Source: Undaria pinnatifida (lineage: Eukaryota; Sar; Phaeophyceae; Laminariales; Alariaceae). From it: 64,000 bases of DNA. Below, piece by piece: positions 22,411 to 34,442 of this stretch. Positions within the stretch are counted from its first letter, which is position 1. Each line of letters begins with the position of its first letter. The stretch is from the NCBI GenBank assembly GCA_012845835.1, contig JABAKD010000003.1, positions 4,494,870 to 4,558,869 on the forward strand, read 5' to 3'. The position numbers were made by a program, and so were the translations under genes. The notes beneath the pieces are model-generated. The model was not told the origin of the DNA and did no database searches. It saw only the letters and a program-made list of their open reading frames with translations.

Positions 22411-24144
22411 AGCAAGCTATATATGTGAACTGCTGTATGTAGTAAGTTACTCGAATTACGCAGCGGTCTGCTGAGAGGGGGTTGGAGTCAGCTCGGGTCA
22501 ATTTCAGGTCAATTTCGGGATAATTTTTTATAATCTTCGCCGAAAATTATTCATTTTTTCGAACAAAAAGTGGTATCGAAGTATCTCCACACAGTGATCA
22601 CCGTTCGTTATGATATCAATATCAACATATTAGATAACTAGTAATACTCTGTATTCGCACTCCTCCCGATATTAAAGCGGAGGAAAAACAGAATAAATCA
22701 CCTACCATATACAGGATAGAGCAGTACATAGTGGAAACTAAATTAGTAAATATATACTCCGTATAATTAAATAGATACTGTATGATGATGTTAGATCTAG
22801 CTCAAAATTCCCCACCTAAAGCAGAATTATCAACACCAACCATTACAGTGGAGAAAAAGCAAAACACATAGACTATATATGTACAATAAAAATAATGGAA
22901 TACAGGACCCCTCCTATATTATTTGAAAAACTCACCCACATAGTGTATTACAAGTACCACCCACGCAGCTTGCAAAGGTGCGAAATTCATCGAACTCACG
23001 GCTGACGTCCTTGAAATATTTTTATGAAAATGGTCTTCACGGACCATAATAATACGTAGAACTCCTTTCTTTTTCACACACCCTGGAGGTCGCGGAACTG
23101 ACTCTGTTCCTGTGGTTCTGTACAAGTCACTGGCTTCTGTTTTTTGGTTAGTTGGTTCATCAGCTTCACCGTGTGTGCCTTTTCCCCATGATGACCGTGT
23201 TCTATTATTTGCCGTTCGTTGTACTAAAAGATATTTACGAAGGCAGCCACTATTATTATTGGGATGATGTCCGACGCGAGTGAGACCGATACGAGAAGAT
23301 GGGACAGAAACAAAATAACACGGTACATTGGATTATTCCTAGAGCCGCGGGGGAGAGAGGGGCGCCTGCTGTGTGTGGGGCAGCGATTCTGAGCCATACA
23401 AGCGATGGGCTGGAGGACATAACAAATGAATGGCAATGTATATATATATATTTATATACGGAGTACATATTTCTTTTTTCAAGTAATCGAAGTAACAAAA
23501 TACCATAAGATTTTAAGATACTAAAAAATAAACAGAAGAAAGGGCCGAAAACAATCAGAAAAACAATTACCTGTGAACGAGAAAATTGTGAATTATACAC
23601 GACGTCCTCTCTCTGTTACACTCGAGTCTCCTAGTACGTAGGTAGGTGCGCATGGAGAGTGGCTAGAAGGTACAGGTTTGGCTGGCCGAGAAACCGACGA
23701 TTAATTCAGAAAGCTCTCCCGTCACCGCTTTTACAAATTAGGACAAAAAATTGGAAACGCTACTACCCCTGACACCCCATTGCACATACATGCGAAAAAA
23801 AAGTATTGAAAAAAAATTCCAAGGCTTTATTTTTTCCCACTCGATCTCATCGGGATATCCGCGAAAACGCAAAAGCACCAACTTCTCCACCCTAAAAAAT
23901 AAATAAATCCGTATAGAAACAAAAAATTCCGATCAGTCAAGGTGAAATTTGGTGAAAACTATGCTGAAGACTCCAGAAGAACGTCGATAGATAGAGGTTG
24001 CATTGCCCAATTTGCCACCCATCAAGTGATACCTCGAAGTATTGCCACAAGAACTCGATTCCACGTATGAGTCAAATGTTTTTTTAAAAATAGGCGACAA
24101 CGTTAAAAATATCGCTGTGCCCCGCTCATTTGTTGTTGTTGTTA
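22411..24144. other. AT-rich intergenic stretch
   Basis: No gene or repeat family recognised. The base composition is clearly more AT-rich than the 5-18 kb part. A family-B-like terminus ATAGAGGTTGCATTGCCC occurs at about 23990 without a recognisable partner. Confidence 0.45.
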
Positions 24145-24399
24145 GAGTTCGGACCTGAATGTATGGCACGTGATTTATTTAGCGTAAGCTTACACAAATA
24201 CTACTTGCTTGGATATCGCAAAAAAAATATATATAATCCTGCCCACATACATACGGGCGGCCAAACGAAATACATGATCATAACACGGACGCAAAGTCAA
24301 CAAATTTCTTCCATTTTTTTCGGGCGATTTCCACGTACCGGTATTGTTTTTATAAGTAAGTGTGTTCTAAATCACGTATCTAAATTTAGGTCCGAACTC
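24145..24399. mobile_element. 255-bp element with 32-bp terminal inverted repeats
   Basis: The left end (24145-24177, GAGTTCGGACCTGAATGTAT...) is the inverted complement of the right end (24368-24399, ...TTTAGGTCCGAACTC) with about six mismatches. No open frame spans it meaningfully and no target duplication is obvious. This fits a MITE or a decayed hairpin element unrelated to family B. Confidence 0.55.
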
Positions 24400-24734
24400 C
24401 AAAACCTGAGTGGTGCAAGCGGTATTCGTGAATTCACGGCGTCTTCGCCGGCCCAGCTTGTACCACTCCTGCAACTGATGGGCTCTGCTGTTGTTTGCAC
24501 AAAGCAAAAACATTTGTCTCCAGTAGTAGTAGCAGTAGTAGTGACCTCTGGATCTCATTGGAAATAGCGACGGGGTCGGAGGCATCGATAGATGAGATTC
24601 AATTGAATCTGTGAAAAAGAACAATGCTGCTTGCTGCCACGTTTCTACCCATCGCATCGGGATCATGCGAAGCCTTATCAAACACCTGGATGGACCAGTG
24701 GTGGTGGTGCATTCGTAGCCATAAGTAAGGTATA

Positions 24735-25262
24735 ATATATTATAAAAAATGAAAATACACTCCAGCTGTGAGATCGAAGATTTCGTCGAAACTCATATTT
24801 TGCTTTGCAAGCTGTGTGTGATACTCCGATCGCGCGTATTACGAGTTGTGTGTCCTCTTTAAGAATATAGGTCGGCGACTCCCCTTACAACTACAGTGTA
24901 GCTATCAGGGTCAACAGGTTGATTTTAGTCAGTCTGTGCGCGGAAACTATAAAACCCGTTTCTGAGGGGGACAAAATCTGACAGCTGTGGAGGGAAATGT
25001 ATCCTTTTATCAAGTGAATCTTGTAAGTCGAATAACCGGTGTGGGGGGGGGCGGAGTTTTGAAGGACGTGGGGGCCTGGTTTTGATCAAAAGCGAGCGGG
25101 TTTGGAGGGGGGGGGGGCAATTTGTGCATGTAAGCTATAAATCCTTTCAAGGGGATAAATCTGACAGTTTCGGAAGGAAAAAAAAAAGAAGAAAAAAAAT
25201 GCACCAGAGTATTATTGGGGGGGGGGGGGGGGGGTTGGGGCGGGGGGGGGTCGTGCGGGACA
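24735..25262 (-). repeat. family A repeat copy
   Basis: Begins with TATAAAAAATGAAAATACAC, contains CTATAAAACCCGTTTCTGAG near 24948 and the second module near 25120-25210, and ends in a G-rich run at about 25218-25250. A 7-base insertion (TTTTGCT) interrupts the CATCTTTGCAAG block. Confidence 0.8.
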
Positions 25263-27479
25263 TCACCACTACTAATAATCATGAAGTTCCTACTGTAACA
25301 TCCGGCCGGACTTGAATTGGTATGCAAGGAAGGGTGTGTCCCGGAATATTCTCAGTACACATGATGAGGGGTCATCATGCTCTCATTTTTGCCCACAATC
25401 CGGGCCTGAATTTATTAGCTGCCAAATCATTGCGTGCTGTTACCCTACCAACTGCTTGAGCGCAGACTGCCAAGTGTTCGCAACCTGGTATGCTGCGAGG
25501 CGCGACTTTGGCAAGTCGGGAATAACCATGGGGTGAGGGGAGTCACAGAAAGATTAGTGCTCTGCTTGGAGAAGGTTCAATCCAATAATGGAAGCCGGAA
25601 ACTCCGAACATACATACCCGATCACATCCAACCACCAACAAAAAAAAATCGAGACCACACTAAAACCGAGCGAACGATTTATGTTTTGTAGCATACTCAT
25701 ATTAAGCGAGTGTGATAAAAACACACTGAGTCTAATAAAATCGAATGACAAATAAAAACCAACCAAAAAGACAAAAAAAAGTTACCCACACTTGGTAGAA
25801 GAGAGTGGCAGTAGTACGTGTTGTCTCGGCGTAGACCAAGTCGTAGCTCGACGTCGTCGGTAGATAACGAGGACGGGCCAGTCGCACGCCGGCAGAACGA
25901 GAGAGAGTGATCCTCGAGCAGCAGGAGGAGGTGGTCACGCACCACACGGTACGTTTGTTTTCGCGTTATTTTCGAATCTCGCTCTTGAATCAATGGATGA
26001 GGCTCGGGATTGATTTTGGGTTTGAGCTTGGGGGGTGCTTCGATCGAGAGAGCGAGCAATGCTGCCTCGCTTTAGCTCAGATCGAGAGCCATCCCCTCTG
26101 CCCCGCACAAATATCGTGCACATGTATGCCAATTACTGCTATAGACTATACATACACGACATGGCATGTTATGTGCACACTGTATTATACTATATACAGT
26201 GCCTATCACTTTAATTAGCTCATTTTTTTGCAGTGCTTGCCATGTTTGTTGGTTGGGGGGGGTCGGGCGAAATTGATTGTCTCCACCAGGGAAACTCCGA
26301 TTCATCAGTGGGACTGTTCATTAGCGCAGCGACATTGAGCGTATTTTTTATTCGAAAATAATGCCAACAAAAATAACCGCCCACCGTTTTTCGTACAGGA
26401 AACGCAATCAATCGCTGAATAATTTCTAAATAAATTTGTGTATTTTCTTTCGAATTGGGTTGCTGTTTTTCATTTTCTCTGAGACGTGGGAGGGAGCTTT
26501 CGCTGGCGTAACCTACTACTGACGGCACCGACGGCATCCACAAGTTTTCACCTACATCGCTACTTCTCTATGTTCATGAGGCTATCACTCCGTGTAACAC
26601 TTTTATTACTCCCTCCCCTGGCCCCCTCGTCTGGGGCCTAATATTATAATTTTACGGTCTTCGATGACCGAGTTCCCCAAATGGTCTCGGACCATTCAAA
26701 CTCCTCACCGTAATTTTACTGCGTACAACAGATATAATACGTCGTAACAACTCCTTCCCCTCATCTTCGAAAGAATAGAGGTAGGCGGGCGGGAGAAACG
26801 ACGGCAATTCCTGGTAGATTGGCGTGCAATCACCAGACTGTAACGTCTTCTCCATTATTACGACGTGAAATGGTCAGCTGACGTCCCGCGCCTTTCGCGT
26901 GGGACTCCTGTGCTTCGCGAGATCTGAAAGCTAGCTCGTGAGAATAATGATCTCATGGGGCTGTTCTCCGTGTCATGATCGTTTGTTCAACAAATAGCTG
27001 GACCCACAGAATCCATTCCGTGAATTCAACGACCTGCCTGAACCCCTGAGCGTTACGAACGTTTGGTCCGATTGTCTTCTCTCTCGGAGCTACAATATAC
27101 GCAATATTTCTTATCATATCTATCCTAGAATTTCATCTGTTCAATCCTTCAGGCCAACACAAACGACGAATTATTTATCGTTCTGTTGTTCCAGAACCTA
27201 CTCAACAGTCCTCGACTTCCAATAGATAGGAAAAATGAAGTTCGGATCCACTTATTATCTATCTATGACATTATGACACCCCCATAAATACCCTCAAATT
27301 ATTATAATGTTTATCCGTGGCTCTCTCCGTTTATTTGGGAGAAAACAATGTTTTTTTTCTTTGAAAATGTGATATTTTGGCCGAGGAGATGGGATTTGAA
27401 AAATGGCACAAATCGCAACCAACTTAGAAGAACGCAAGGTTGTTATGCTCTGCAGGGTTTGTTCGTGGATTCCAGGTTA
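25263..27479. other. intergenic, no gene recognised
   Basis: Several short open frames on both strands, none with a recognisable motif. No repeat shared with other parts of the window was noticed. Confidence 0.4.
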
Positions 27480-27930
27480 GATGAGGCTATGGGCGTCTTC
27501 CAGAACTTCCAGAAGTTTCGGGCACGTGTATGGAAGCGTTATGGAACTCACAGAAGCTCCGGTATTGTGGCACGGGCGTACAAAACTCACAGAAGTTCCA
27601 AGCGGGTACAAAACATGCTGTTGTACCCGTACCCTGGGTATTGTGGCACGGGTGGTAAGGAACTCACAGCAGCTCCAGGCACGGGTACAAAACTCTTTCA
27701 GAACTTCCCCAGAAGTTCCGGGTGCGGGTATGAAAGCCTTACAGAACTTCCAGAAGTTCCGGGCATGTTGTGGCACGGGCGTTCAGAACTTTCAGAAGTT
27801 CCAGACAGATATGAAATTGCTGTACCCGTTCTCCGGGTATTTGTGGCAGTGGGGCACGGAACTTACAGAAGTTCCCGGTACGGTCATGAATGTCCTCCAT
27901 AACATACAGAAGTTCCGGGTTCGGGTAAAA
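27480..27930 (+). repeat. degenerate tandem array with GAAGTTCCGGG core, array 1
   Basis: Repeated blocks CAGAACTTCCAGAAGTTCCG, GGTATTGTGGCACGGG and GGTACAAAACT-type spacers recur about every 30-70 bp. All three plus-strand frames stay partly open because of the repeat. A second array in the same orientation lies at 28945-29320. Confidence 0.65.
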
Positions 27931-28365
27931 CCAGGTAAATACATGGCCTCGGGGAAGGAGTTCGATTTGAAGTGGGGCATTCCATCGAGCTTGCATGGCA
28001 TGCCAACGTCCCCGAGGCAATCCGTCGTAGCGGTGAGAGCTATCTGATAATCGACATCCACCACCGAACGAGGCGATGAATCGCGAACTTCAACGAGTGA
28101 GTGCCGACGTGAGCAACAGCCGCGCTCACGTCCATACTGTTCTGTTTTACAGGTCATACCATAACGTACCCCGACTTTGGCGCCTTAAAACAAATAATGG
28201 CGGTCGCAAGCCCAATTCTTCCACAGGCTCGATAAGCAAAGTGCCACGGAAAAGATGAGGCGAAGTCACCGGAAACACAGAGGATAGTTCAAGACTTCGA
28301 TGATAGCGAGATCATCTGCGTTATTCCAATAATCGGAAAAAAAACTTGCGCAATGCGCAATTATT
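27931..28365. other. spacer next to the GAAGTTCC array
   Basis: No gene recognised. Contains a short palindromic TTGCGCAATGCGCAA at about 28346-28360 immediately before the next family A fragment. Confidence 0.4.
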
Positions 28366-28442
28366 GTAAAAAATGAAAATACACTCCTCCAGCTGTGAGA
28401 TCGAAGATTTCGTCGAAACTCATCTTTGCAAGCAAGCTGTAA
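28366..28442 (-). repeat. family A repeat, short terminal fragment
   Basis: Only about 77 bp, consisting of the shared AT-rich end and the following ACACTCCTCCAGCTGTGAG to CTTTGCAAG. Such very short copies with the same end are expected for a 5'-truncated retroposon. Confidence 0.7.
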
Positions 28443-28609
28443 ATATTAAATACGTGGTTTCTTCCGGTAGGAAGCAAATTCGTATGTTTTCACCCAATTG
28501 AATCGAATTCAATCCGATTACTTGTAATAAAACGACTTTTTTTCCATTAAAATAAAGTGTCCTTCGTTGTTACTAATACGCGCCCTTAGAAACGAAAGAA
28601 ACAGGTACG

Positions 28610-28634
28610 ATTATTATTATTATTATTATTATTA
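28610..28634. repeat. TTA trinucleotide microsatellite
   Basis: About eight uninterrupted ATT units, immediately next to the AT-rich end of the following family A copy. Confidence 0.8.
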
Positions 28635-28835
28635 ATATAAAAATTAAAATACACTCCAGCTGTGAGGTCGAAAAATTAAAATACACTCCACCAGCTGTGA
28701 GATCGAAGATTTCGTCGAAACTCATCTTTGCAAGCTGTGTGTGATACTCCGATCGCGCGTATTACGAGTTGTGTGTCCTCATTAAGGATATAGGTCGGCG
28801 ACTCTCCTTGCAACTACAGTGTAGCTATCATCATT
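28635..28835 (-). repeat. family A repeat, truncated copy with duplicated end
   Basis: The shared end occurs twice in a row (28645 and 28676), and the copy then stops at GTGTAGCTATCAT near 28835. A further 17-base fragment of the diverged end (ATGCAAAATACACTTGA) lies at 28899-28915. Confidence 0.7.
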
Positions 28836-28944
28836 GTATGATACGTAACGATGTTGGTGTTCGGTGTTCGGTTTGTGTCACAAGCACGACACCATAATGC
28901 AAAATACACTTGAAAAAAAAAACTGAATGAATACAGAGCTCCCC

Positions 28945-29320
28945 ATGTATTGTAACGAGGGTATACCCGTGCCCCGGGTATTGTGCCACAGCAGTCTTAC
29001 CGGAGTCACAGAAGTTCCGGGCAAGGGTATGGGGATCTTACAGTAGTTCCAAAAGTTCCGGGAGGTCTCGCAGAGCTTGTTCTGGGTATTGTGGCACAGG
29101 CGTATACACAGAACTAACAAAGGTAAACCCATACCCCGGGTATTGTGTCCACAAGCACATAACTTCCAGTAGTTCCGGGTCCGGGTATGAAGGTCGTACA
29201 TAACTTCCCCAAGTTCCGGGTACGGTTATGAAATCATGAATGCCTTACAGAACTTGAAAAAGTTTTTGTAGGGCAATACCCGGGGTAATTACCCCGGGTA
29301 CGGTTTGTTCGTACTCCACA
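28945..29320 (+). repeat. degenerate tandem array with GAAGTTCCGGG core, array 2
   Basis: Same blocks as the array at 27480-27930 (CACAGAAGTTCCGGGCAAGG, GGGTATTGTGGCACAGGC, TACCCCGGGTATTGTG) in the same orientation, separated from it by about 1 kb that contains family A fragments. Confidence 0.65.
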
Positions 29321-29504
29321 GAACACTACCTTGGAAGAATGTGTTGCAGTCTGGAGTTTGACGGAACGATTAGAAAAATATCGAAATATATATGAAGTGC
29401 GGGTGGTTCCAGTAGGGAGACACTCGGTTTGGATGCCACAAGGTTTGTACATCTGCACGTACGTAAACATTGGGCAGGAATTTGCAGCGATATGTAGACA
29501 ATAT

Positions 29505-29593
29505 TATGAAAATTAAAATACACTCTACTAGCTGTGAGATCGAATATTTTGTCGACACTCATCTTTGCAAGCTGTTTGTGATTCTCCGATATA
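29505..29593 (-). repeat. family A repeat, short terminal fragment
   Basis: About 85 bp, shared end plus CTAGCTGTGAGATCGAATAT to TTTGTGATTCTCCGAT. It faces the oppositely oriented copy that starts at 29596, so together they form an inverted pair with about 80-bp arms. Confidence 0.7.
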
Positions 29594-29595
29594 TA

Positions 29596-30285
29596 TATGC
29601 CCCCCCCCCCCCCCCCCCCGCCCCCCCCCCGCCCCCACCCCCCACCTTCCCCCCCAACCCATCCCAACCCCACCCCCTCGAACATTCCACCCTCTCTTTA
29701 CTCACTGATTGTACGACTTACCCCAGGATATACATGATAAACTGATGTATTATTTCCAAAACCGTCACATTTATCCCCTCAAAATAATGTATAGTTTCCA
29801 GGCACATATTGAGCTGCCCCCCCCCCCCCCGCCCCAACCGCCCCCCCCCCCCCCCCCCCCTCCCCCGCCCCAAACCCCTCCCCCCCCCCGCCCCCAAAAA
29901 TATACTGGTGCCAAAACCGTCAGATTTATCCCCTCGAAAGGATTTATAGCTTACATGCACAAATTGCCCCCTTCCCCCCCCCCCCCCCCCCTCCAAACCC
30001 GCTCGCTTTTGATCAAAACCAGGCCCCCTTTCCCTTCACAGCTGTCAGATTTTGTCCTCCTCAGAAACGGGTTTTATAGTTTCCGCGCACAGACTGACTA
30101 AAATCATCCTGTTGACGATGATAGCTACACTGTAGTTGTAAGGAGAGTCGCCGACCTATATCCTTAATGAGGACACACAACTCGTAATGCGCGCGATCGG
30201 AGTATCACACACAGCTTGCAAAGATGAGTTTCGACGAAATCTTCGATCTCACAGCTGGAGTGTATTTTCATTTTTTATAATATAT
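29596..30285 (+). repeat. family A repeat copy, inverted relative to most
   Basis: Complement of the standard copies. C-rich tracts at 29600-29640, 29817-29890 and 29971-29990 replace the G runs, and the copy ends with CAGCTGGAGTGTATTTTCAT at 30255 and an AT-rich tail. It shares G/C-run positions with 21545-22410, suggesting the same subfamily. Confidence 0.8.
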
Positions 30286-30299
30286 ATGCAGCAAGGTCG

Positions 30300-30445
30300 G
30301 CTCAGCAGTGGCGACAGCAGCAGCAGCAGTAGTAGTAGTGGTAGTAGAGGAGAGTCGACGACAGGTGCATAGGGGAACCAGGATATATCGCGTACAGTAG
30401 GGTCATTGATCGCAATCTGATCGCAATCTGATCGCAATCTCCAGG
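30300..30445. repeat. CAG/TAG triplet tract and 11-bp tandem repeat
   Basis: 30315-30340 is a short CAG then TAG triplet tract. 30408-30440 is GATCGCAATCT repeated three times without change. Confidence 0.75.
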
Positions 30446-31040
30446 AGAGCAGACACAACAACGTGGTGAGAGCGTGTTGTAGCGACCACAATGATGGGCA
30501 AAAAAGGATAAGAAGAGGAAGGAAACATGTACAAGCGTTGCCGTATAGGGATGCCGAACGAGCCGGCCAACGGGGAGACTAACGAGTATGGTCATGTTTG
30601 AGAATCCACGATGCATATCATACGTAGAACAGTCAGGCGGGTCCCGGGCGTAGCGGTAGCACAGGGAGCCGATCCATAAAAGCAAAATCACCACCGCAGG
30701 AGCCACGGAAAGCCGAAACAATCGTAGGGGGGATTTAAAATTTTGATTTAAAGAGAGTTCGGTCTCCTGAACTACTTGGTTTTTGCGTGGAAGCTCATGA
30801 AAGCTTCCGTGGAAGCTTCCACCGCTTCCGTGGAAGCTTCCACCGCTTCCATGGAAGCTTCCACCGCTTCCATGGAAGCTTCCACCGCTTCCATGAAAGC
30901 TTCCATGGAAGCAATAGAAGGCTTTCGCGAAAGCTTCCATGGAAGTAGCCTCCACGAAAGCTACCACGGAAGCCTTCATGGAAGTCGTGGAAGCTTCCAC
31001 GGAGGTAACTTCCACGAAATCTTCCACGAAGCTTCCGCGA

Positions 31041-31080
31041 AGGGTTAGGGGTTAGGGTAAGGGTTAGGGTTAGGGTTAGG
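31041..31080 (+). repeat. interstitial TTAGGG telomere-type motif, block 1
   Basis: Forty bases of (TTAGGG) with one GGGG and one TAAGGG variant. TTAGGG is a common telomere repeat of animals, fungi and several algal groups. It sits inside the GGAAGCTTCC array rather than at a chromosome end. Confidence 0.8.
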
Positions 31081-31344
31081 TTCCGTGAAAGCTTCCGTGA
31101 AAGCTTCCGTGGAAGCGAATTTACTTCTACGAAAGCTTCGGTGAAAGCAATTTACTTCCACGAAAGCTTACGTGGAGGCGAATTTAGTTCCGCGAAAACT
31201 TCGGTGAAAGCATTTTACTTCCACGAAAGCTTCCGTGAAATCTTCCGTGAAAGCCTCCGTGAAACCTTTCGTGAAAGCAAATTTACTCTAGTTTGAAACC
31301 TTCAGTAGAAAGCTTCTACGAGAGCTTCCACGAAAGCTTCCACA

Positions 31345-31378
31345 AAGGGTTAGGGGTTGGGGTTAGTTAGGGTTGGGT
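31345..31378 (+). repeat. interstitial TTAGGG telomere-type motif, block 2
   Basis: Diverged TTAGGG units (GGGTTAGGGGTTGGGGTTAG, then TTAGGG), same orientation as block 1 and with the same flanking sequence on both sides. The motif is therefore part of the higher-order repeat and not an independent insertion. Confidence 0.7.
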
Positions 31379-31760
31379 TCCGTGAAAGCTTCCGTGAAAG
31401 CATCCGCGGAGGCAAATTTACTACCGCGATATCTTCGATGAAAGAAATTTTCTTTCACGAAATATTCCGAGAAATATTTCACGGAAGCTTCCGTGAATAA
31501 AAAATTGGCTTCCACGGAAGCTTCCGTGGAAGTTCCGTGAAAGTAAATTTCGTGGAATTCCGTGGAAGTTTCCGTGAAAGTAAATTTCGTGGAAGATGTC
31601 ACGGAAGCTTCCGTGGAAGTATCTTCCGTGGAAATTGCCTCCGTGGAAGCAACTTCCGTGGAAGCTTCCAAGACAAAATTCCGTGGAAGGTACTTCCGCG
31701 GAAGCTTCCACGCTTCCATGCCGTCGAAGCTTCCATGGAAGCTTTCATGAGCTTCCACCA

Positions 31761-32440
31761 AAAAATGCTGATAGTAGTGCAGGTGGCCCAGAGAGCTCGT
31801 TTGGGACAGAAATGTCCAATTAATTCCGATTGATAGACTTCTTGTTAGGGGGTCTGCTGTAGGTACAATAATAATTTTCTACTGCGATGTCTATTGTCCA
31901 AGGAGAAACGGTCTGTCATATATACCCGATATGCCAGTCCCGGAATCCGGAGTATATGAAAATAAAACCCTGGATTATAACAGACTAGTCTACGAGTAGC
32001 TGTCTACAAACTCTCTCTATTCCTACCTGTTGCTGCAATCATTATGTATTGCTGTCTACTCTGTGCTCCCTAACTGTACCTTATAATTAAACATATATAA
32101 AATCATTCCTTGAACATAGAGCCATTCCTTGGTATCATGGACTTTGGTCCGGAGTTTTTTGTCTCGGCCTAAGTATGCGATTCGCGGAACTGGATTTCTC
32201 GGTCGAATATGGCTTGGTTCGAGCGCCGCCTTCGGGGGGCGGCTCCAACGCCCCTCGCCCTGCCGTGTCCGTTCCGAACATCGACGTGAACGCGGACGGG
32301 TGCCGAGCGAGAGGGCGAGTGTCGAGGAGGAATTTTGGAAAAATTGTTGAATCTGAATGGCTGCAACGCCTGAATGATTTACAAAATTGGCATCATTTCC
32401 AAACGGTACGTGAATTGATAATGTTTGGAATTTTGCTTAC
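31761..32440. other. intergenic, short repeated fragment
   Basis: No gene recognised. 32268-32330 (TCCGTTCCGAACATCGACGT...) is similar to the reverse complement of about 52130-52210, so a dispersed repeat fragment is present. Confidence 0.4.
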
Positions 32441-33140
32441 CGGGTGAGAACAGCAGTATGTACGACGAGCATGAACGCCAATTAATTGACGGCATTGGCA
32501 AACACACAACATCAGGTGCAGCAGCAGTAGCCGAAGGGCGAAACGTCTAGCACATACTGCAGCAACTAGTAGCAACCAGAACCACAGCAGATAGCTCAAA
32601 GTGCAGTACGAGTGCAGTTGGCAAGTTTAGTCGTACACGCATCACTCTGTCCAATAGTCTATATATAACAGAAGCATCTCGAGACAAAACCAAGCAGGCA
32701 GAAGAGCCGTCTCTTCGGCCTTTGGCCTTGGCTTTAGCACGGCGGCTGACACTCCAGGCAGCCTCTGCTGTAGGCATGAACGAGTGCGGTTGATTCGCAG
32801 CGAACTATCCCGCTGTGCTCGCTTCTATGTGGCCATTGTCCATGCCATTTCATGTCACCTCCCTTCTGTTTTGAGCTCGTCGTCGTGCCGTCGAGGTACG
32901 AGGAAACCCGTACGTACTGGGTGAGAACAGCAGTATGTACGACGAGCATGAACGCCAACTGACGGCATTCATTGGCAAACACACAACATCAGGTGCAGCA
33001 GCAGTAGCCGAAGGGCGAAACTTCTCGCACATACAGCAGCAACTAGTAGCAACCAGAACCACAGCAGATAGCTCAAAGTGCAGTACGAGTGCCGTTGGCA
33101 AGTTTAGTAGTACACGCATCACTCTGTCCAATATATAACA
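32441..33140. mobile_element. TRIM-like element: two direct repeats around a 247-bp core
   Basis: 32441-32670 (230 bp) and 32918-33140 (223 bp) are close direct repeats, both starting GGGTGAGAACAGCAGTATGT and ending TATATAACA, separated by 247 bp without coding capacity. The internal TGAGAACAG...AACA limits would give TG...CA ends. ACCG precedes the first repeat (32439-32442) and follows the second (33141-33144), a possible 4-bp target duplication. This layout matches terminal-repeat retrotransposons in miniature. A simple segmental duplication is the alternative. No clear primer-binding site or polypurine tract was seen. Confidence 0.5.
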
Positions 33141-33144
33141 ACCG

Positions 33145-34442
33145 TTTCATGTTCATATTGATGGAGAAAAAAATACCAGGTATTACATTTATTTCCTGTA
33201 AGAATGATACGTCGTACGAGCGGACGTTCTGATTCTGGTGTCGTGAGACCATCGAGCACACCGCATGTTTTACCCAAGCAAGAGCCAACAAGAGGTAGCG
33301 CACAGGGGCCCCCAACACAGAGACACGTGACAACCACGGTCAGCTGTCGATCGCGTATTTCGCCGGTAGTCCGTGCTTCGGTGTGTGTATCGGAAGTCGT
33401 TCGTAGTACTGCTGTAGATCGTCGAAAAACCACGTGGCATCGTCGTGCTGGTGGCAAGACTCGCCAGTAGACCCCCCAAAATTTATTTTTCTTTTCTTTT
33501 GCTTGGCCCCATGCACCCATTTCCTTTCCTTTCTCTTCTTTGTTTGTTTCTTTTTTCCAATTGACTTGCGTCTGTTGTGCGCATGCGTAGTGATAGATAC
33601 CACGTGTAATATATACGTGGTAGTCTTTCTTGGTTGGCAAGCGGTTTAGTCGGTTTTTCCAGGCGCGAGTAATGAGACGTATGTACCGGTAGGGACCTGG
33701 CACATCGTAGACTGACGCCCGATTTCACTTTTATATGTTTCTGGTGGAGGCATGAACCGCGTCAGCTGTGATTTATGCGTGTACCACCTTTGGTTTGTGT
33801 TTTTCCCCTAGGGTATTCCTCAGCTCCAGAGTGACTGGAGCCTGTCCTGTGACCACGGACTTGATTATGCGAGTTAATGTGAGAACGACAACAACAACAA
33901 CTGAAATATTGCCTGTTTCCTGACCTTTCAGCTGCTTCCTGCAAACTTGGTTTTTCTGCCAACACGATTTTGAACTTTTTCGCGATTTTTTCTTCCTTTT
34001 TGTCTAGTAAGTTGAACTTCCTACTGCCGCTAATTTGCCGCCTGTGCATTAGTTGCGGAACGGTCCAGCTTTGGCTTTTCTTTGATTCGCACCACCATTT
34101 GTTTTGTACTTGACGAAGCTTCATTCAGCGGCTGAGATCTGGGCTTGGCTCATCAGCTCGACACCGCCCAGCACCCCATCGCAGCGCTATAGCTTACAGC
34201 AACGAAGCGCCGTGCAGTGCCCTGCGGCTCAGCTCAGCAGCGCACCGCTAGCTCCGCAGAGCGACGCGCTATGCTTTGCCGTGCTCTGCCGTCGCGGTCG
34301 TTCGTTATTCATGATATCTAAAACTCCGCGTACGCTGATACTTGAGTATTATTCTATACATATCGCGTCAACCATCGTAATATCATACAATATGGGGGAG
34401 GGAATGTAATCTCTATGCAAAGATCCTGTTTTTTTTTAATCA
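33145..34442. other. intergenic, no gene recognised
   Basis: Longer open frames exist on the minus strand (to about 190 codons) but partly overlap the direct repeat and show no domain. 34190-34290 is a GC-rich CAGCGC-type low-complexity stretch. Confidence 0.4.

Larger units (their letters stand above)
30780..31760. repeat. palindromic GGAAGCTTCC array with embedded telomere-type motifs
   Basis: About 1 kb built from GAAGCTTCC, whose core GGAAGCTTCC is palindromic. 30812-30895 holds four 21-bp units (GAAGCTTCCACCGCTTCCRTG). From about 31040 the arrangement becomes higher-order: two similar blocks start at 31041 and 31345, about 304 bp apart. Each starts with TTAGGG-type sequence, then TTCCGTGAAAGCTTCCGTGA, then an AAATTTACT-containing segment. 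Both strands show long open frames as a by-product; these are not taken as genes. Confidence 0.75.

Noticed and set aside
30302-31761. Long open frames with EASTASM-like or FHGSGG-like repeats
   Set aside because: Direct consequence of a palindromic repeat with unit length divisible by three; no non-repeat coding support.
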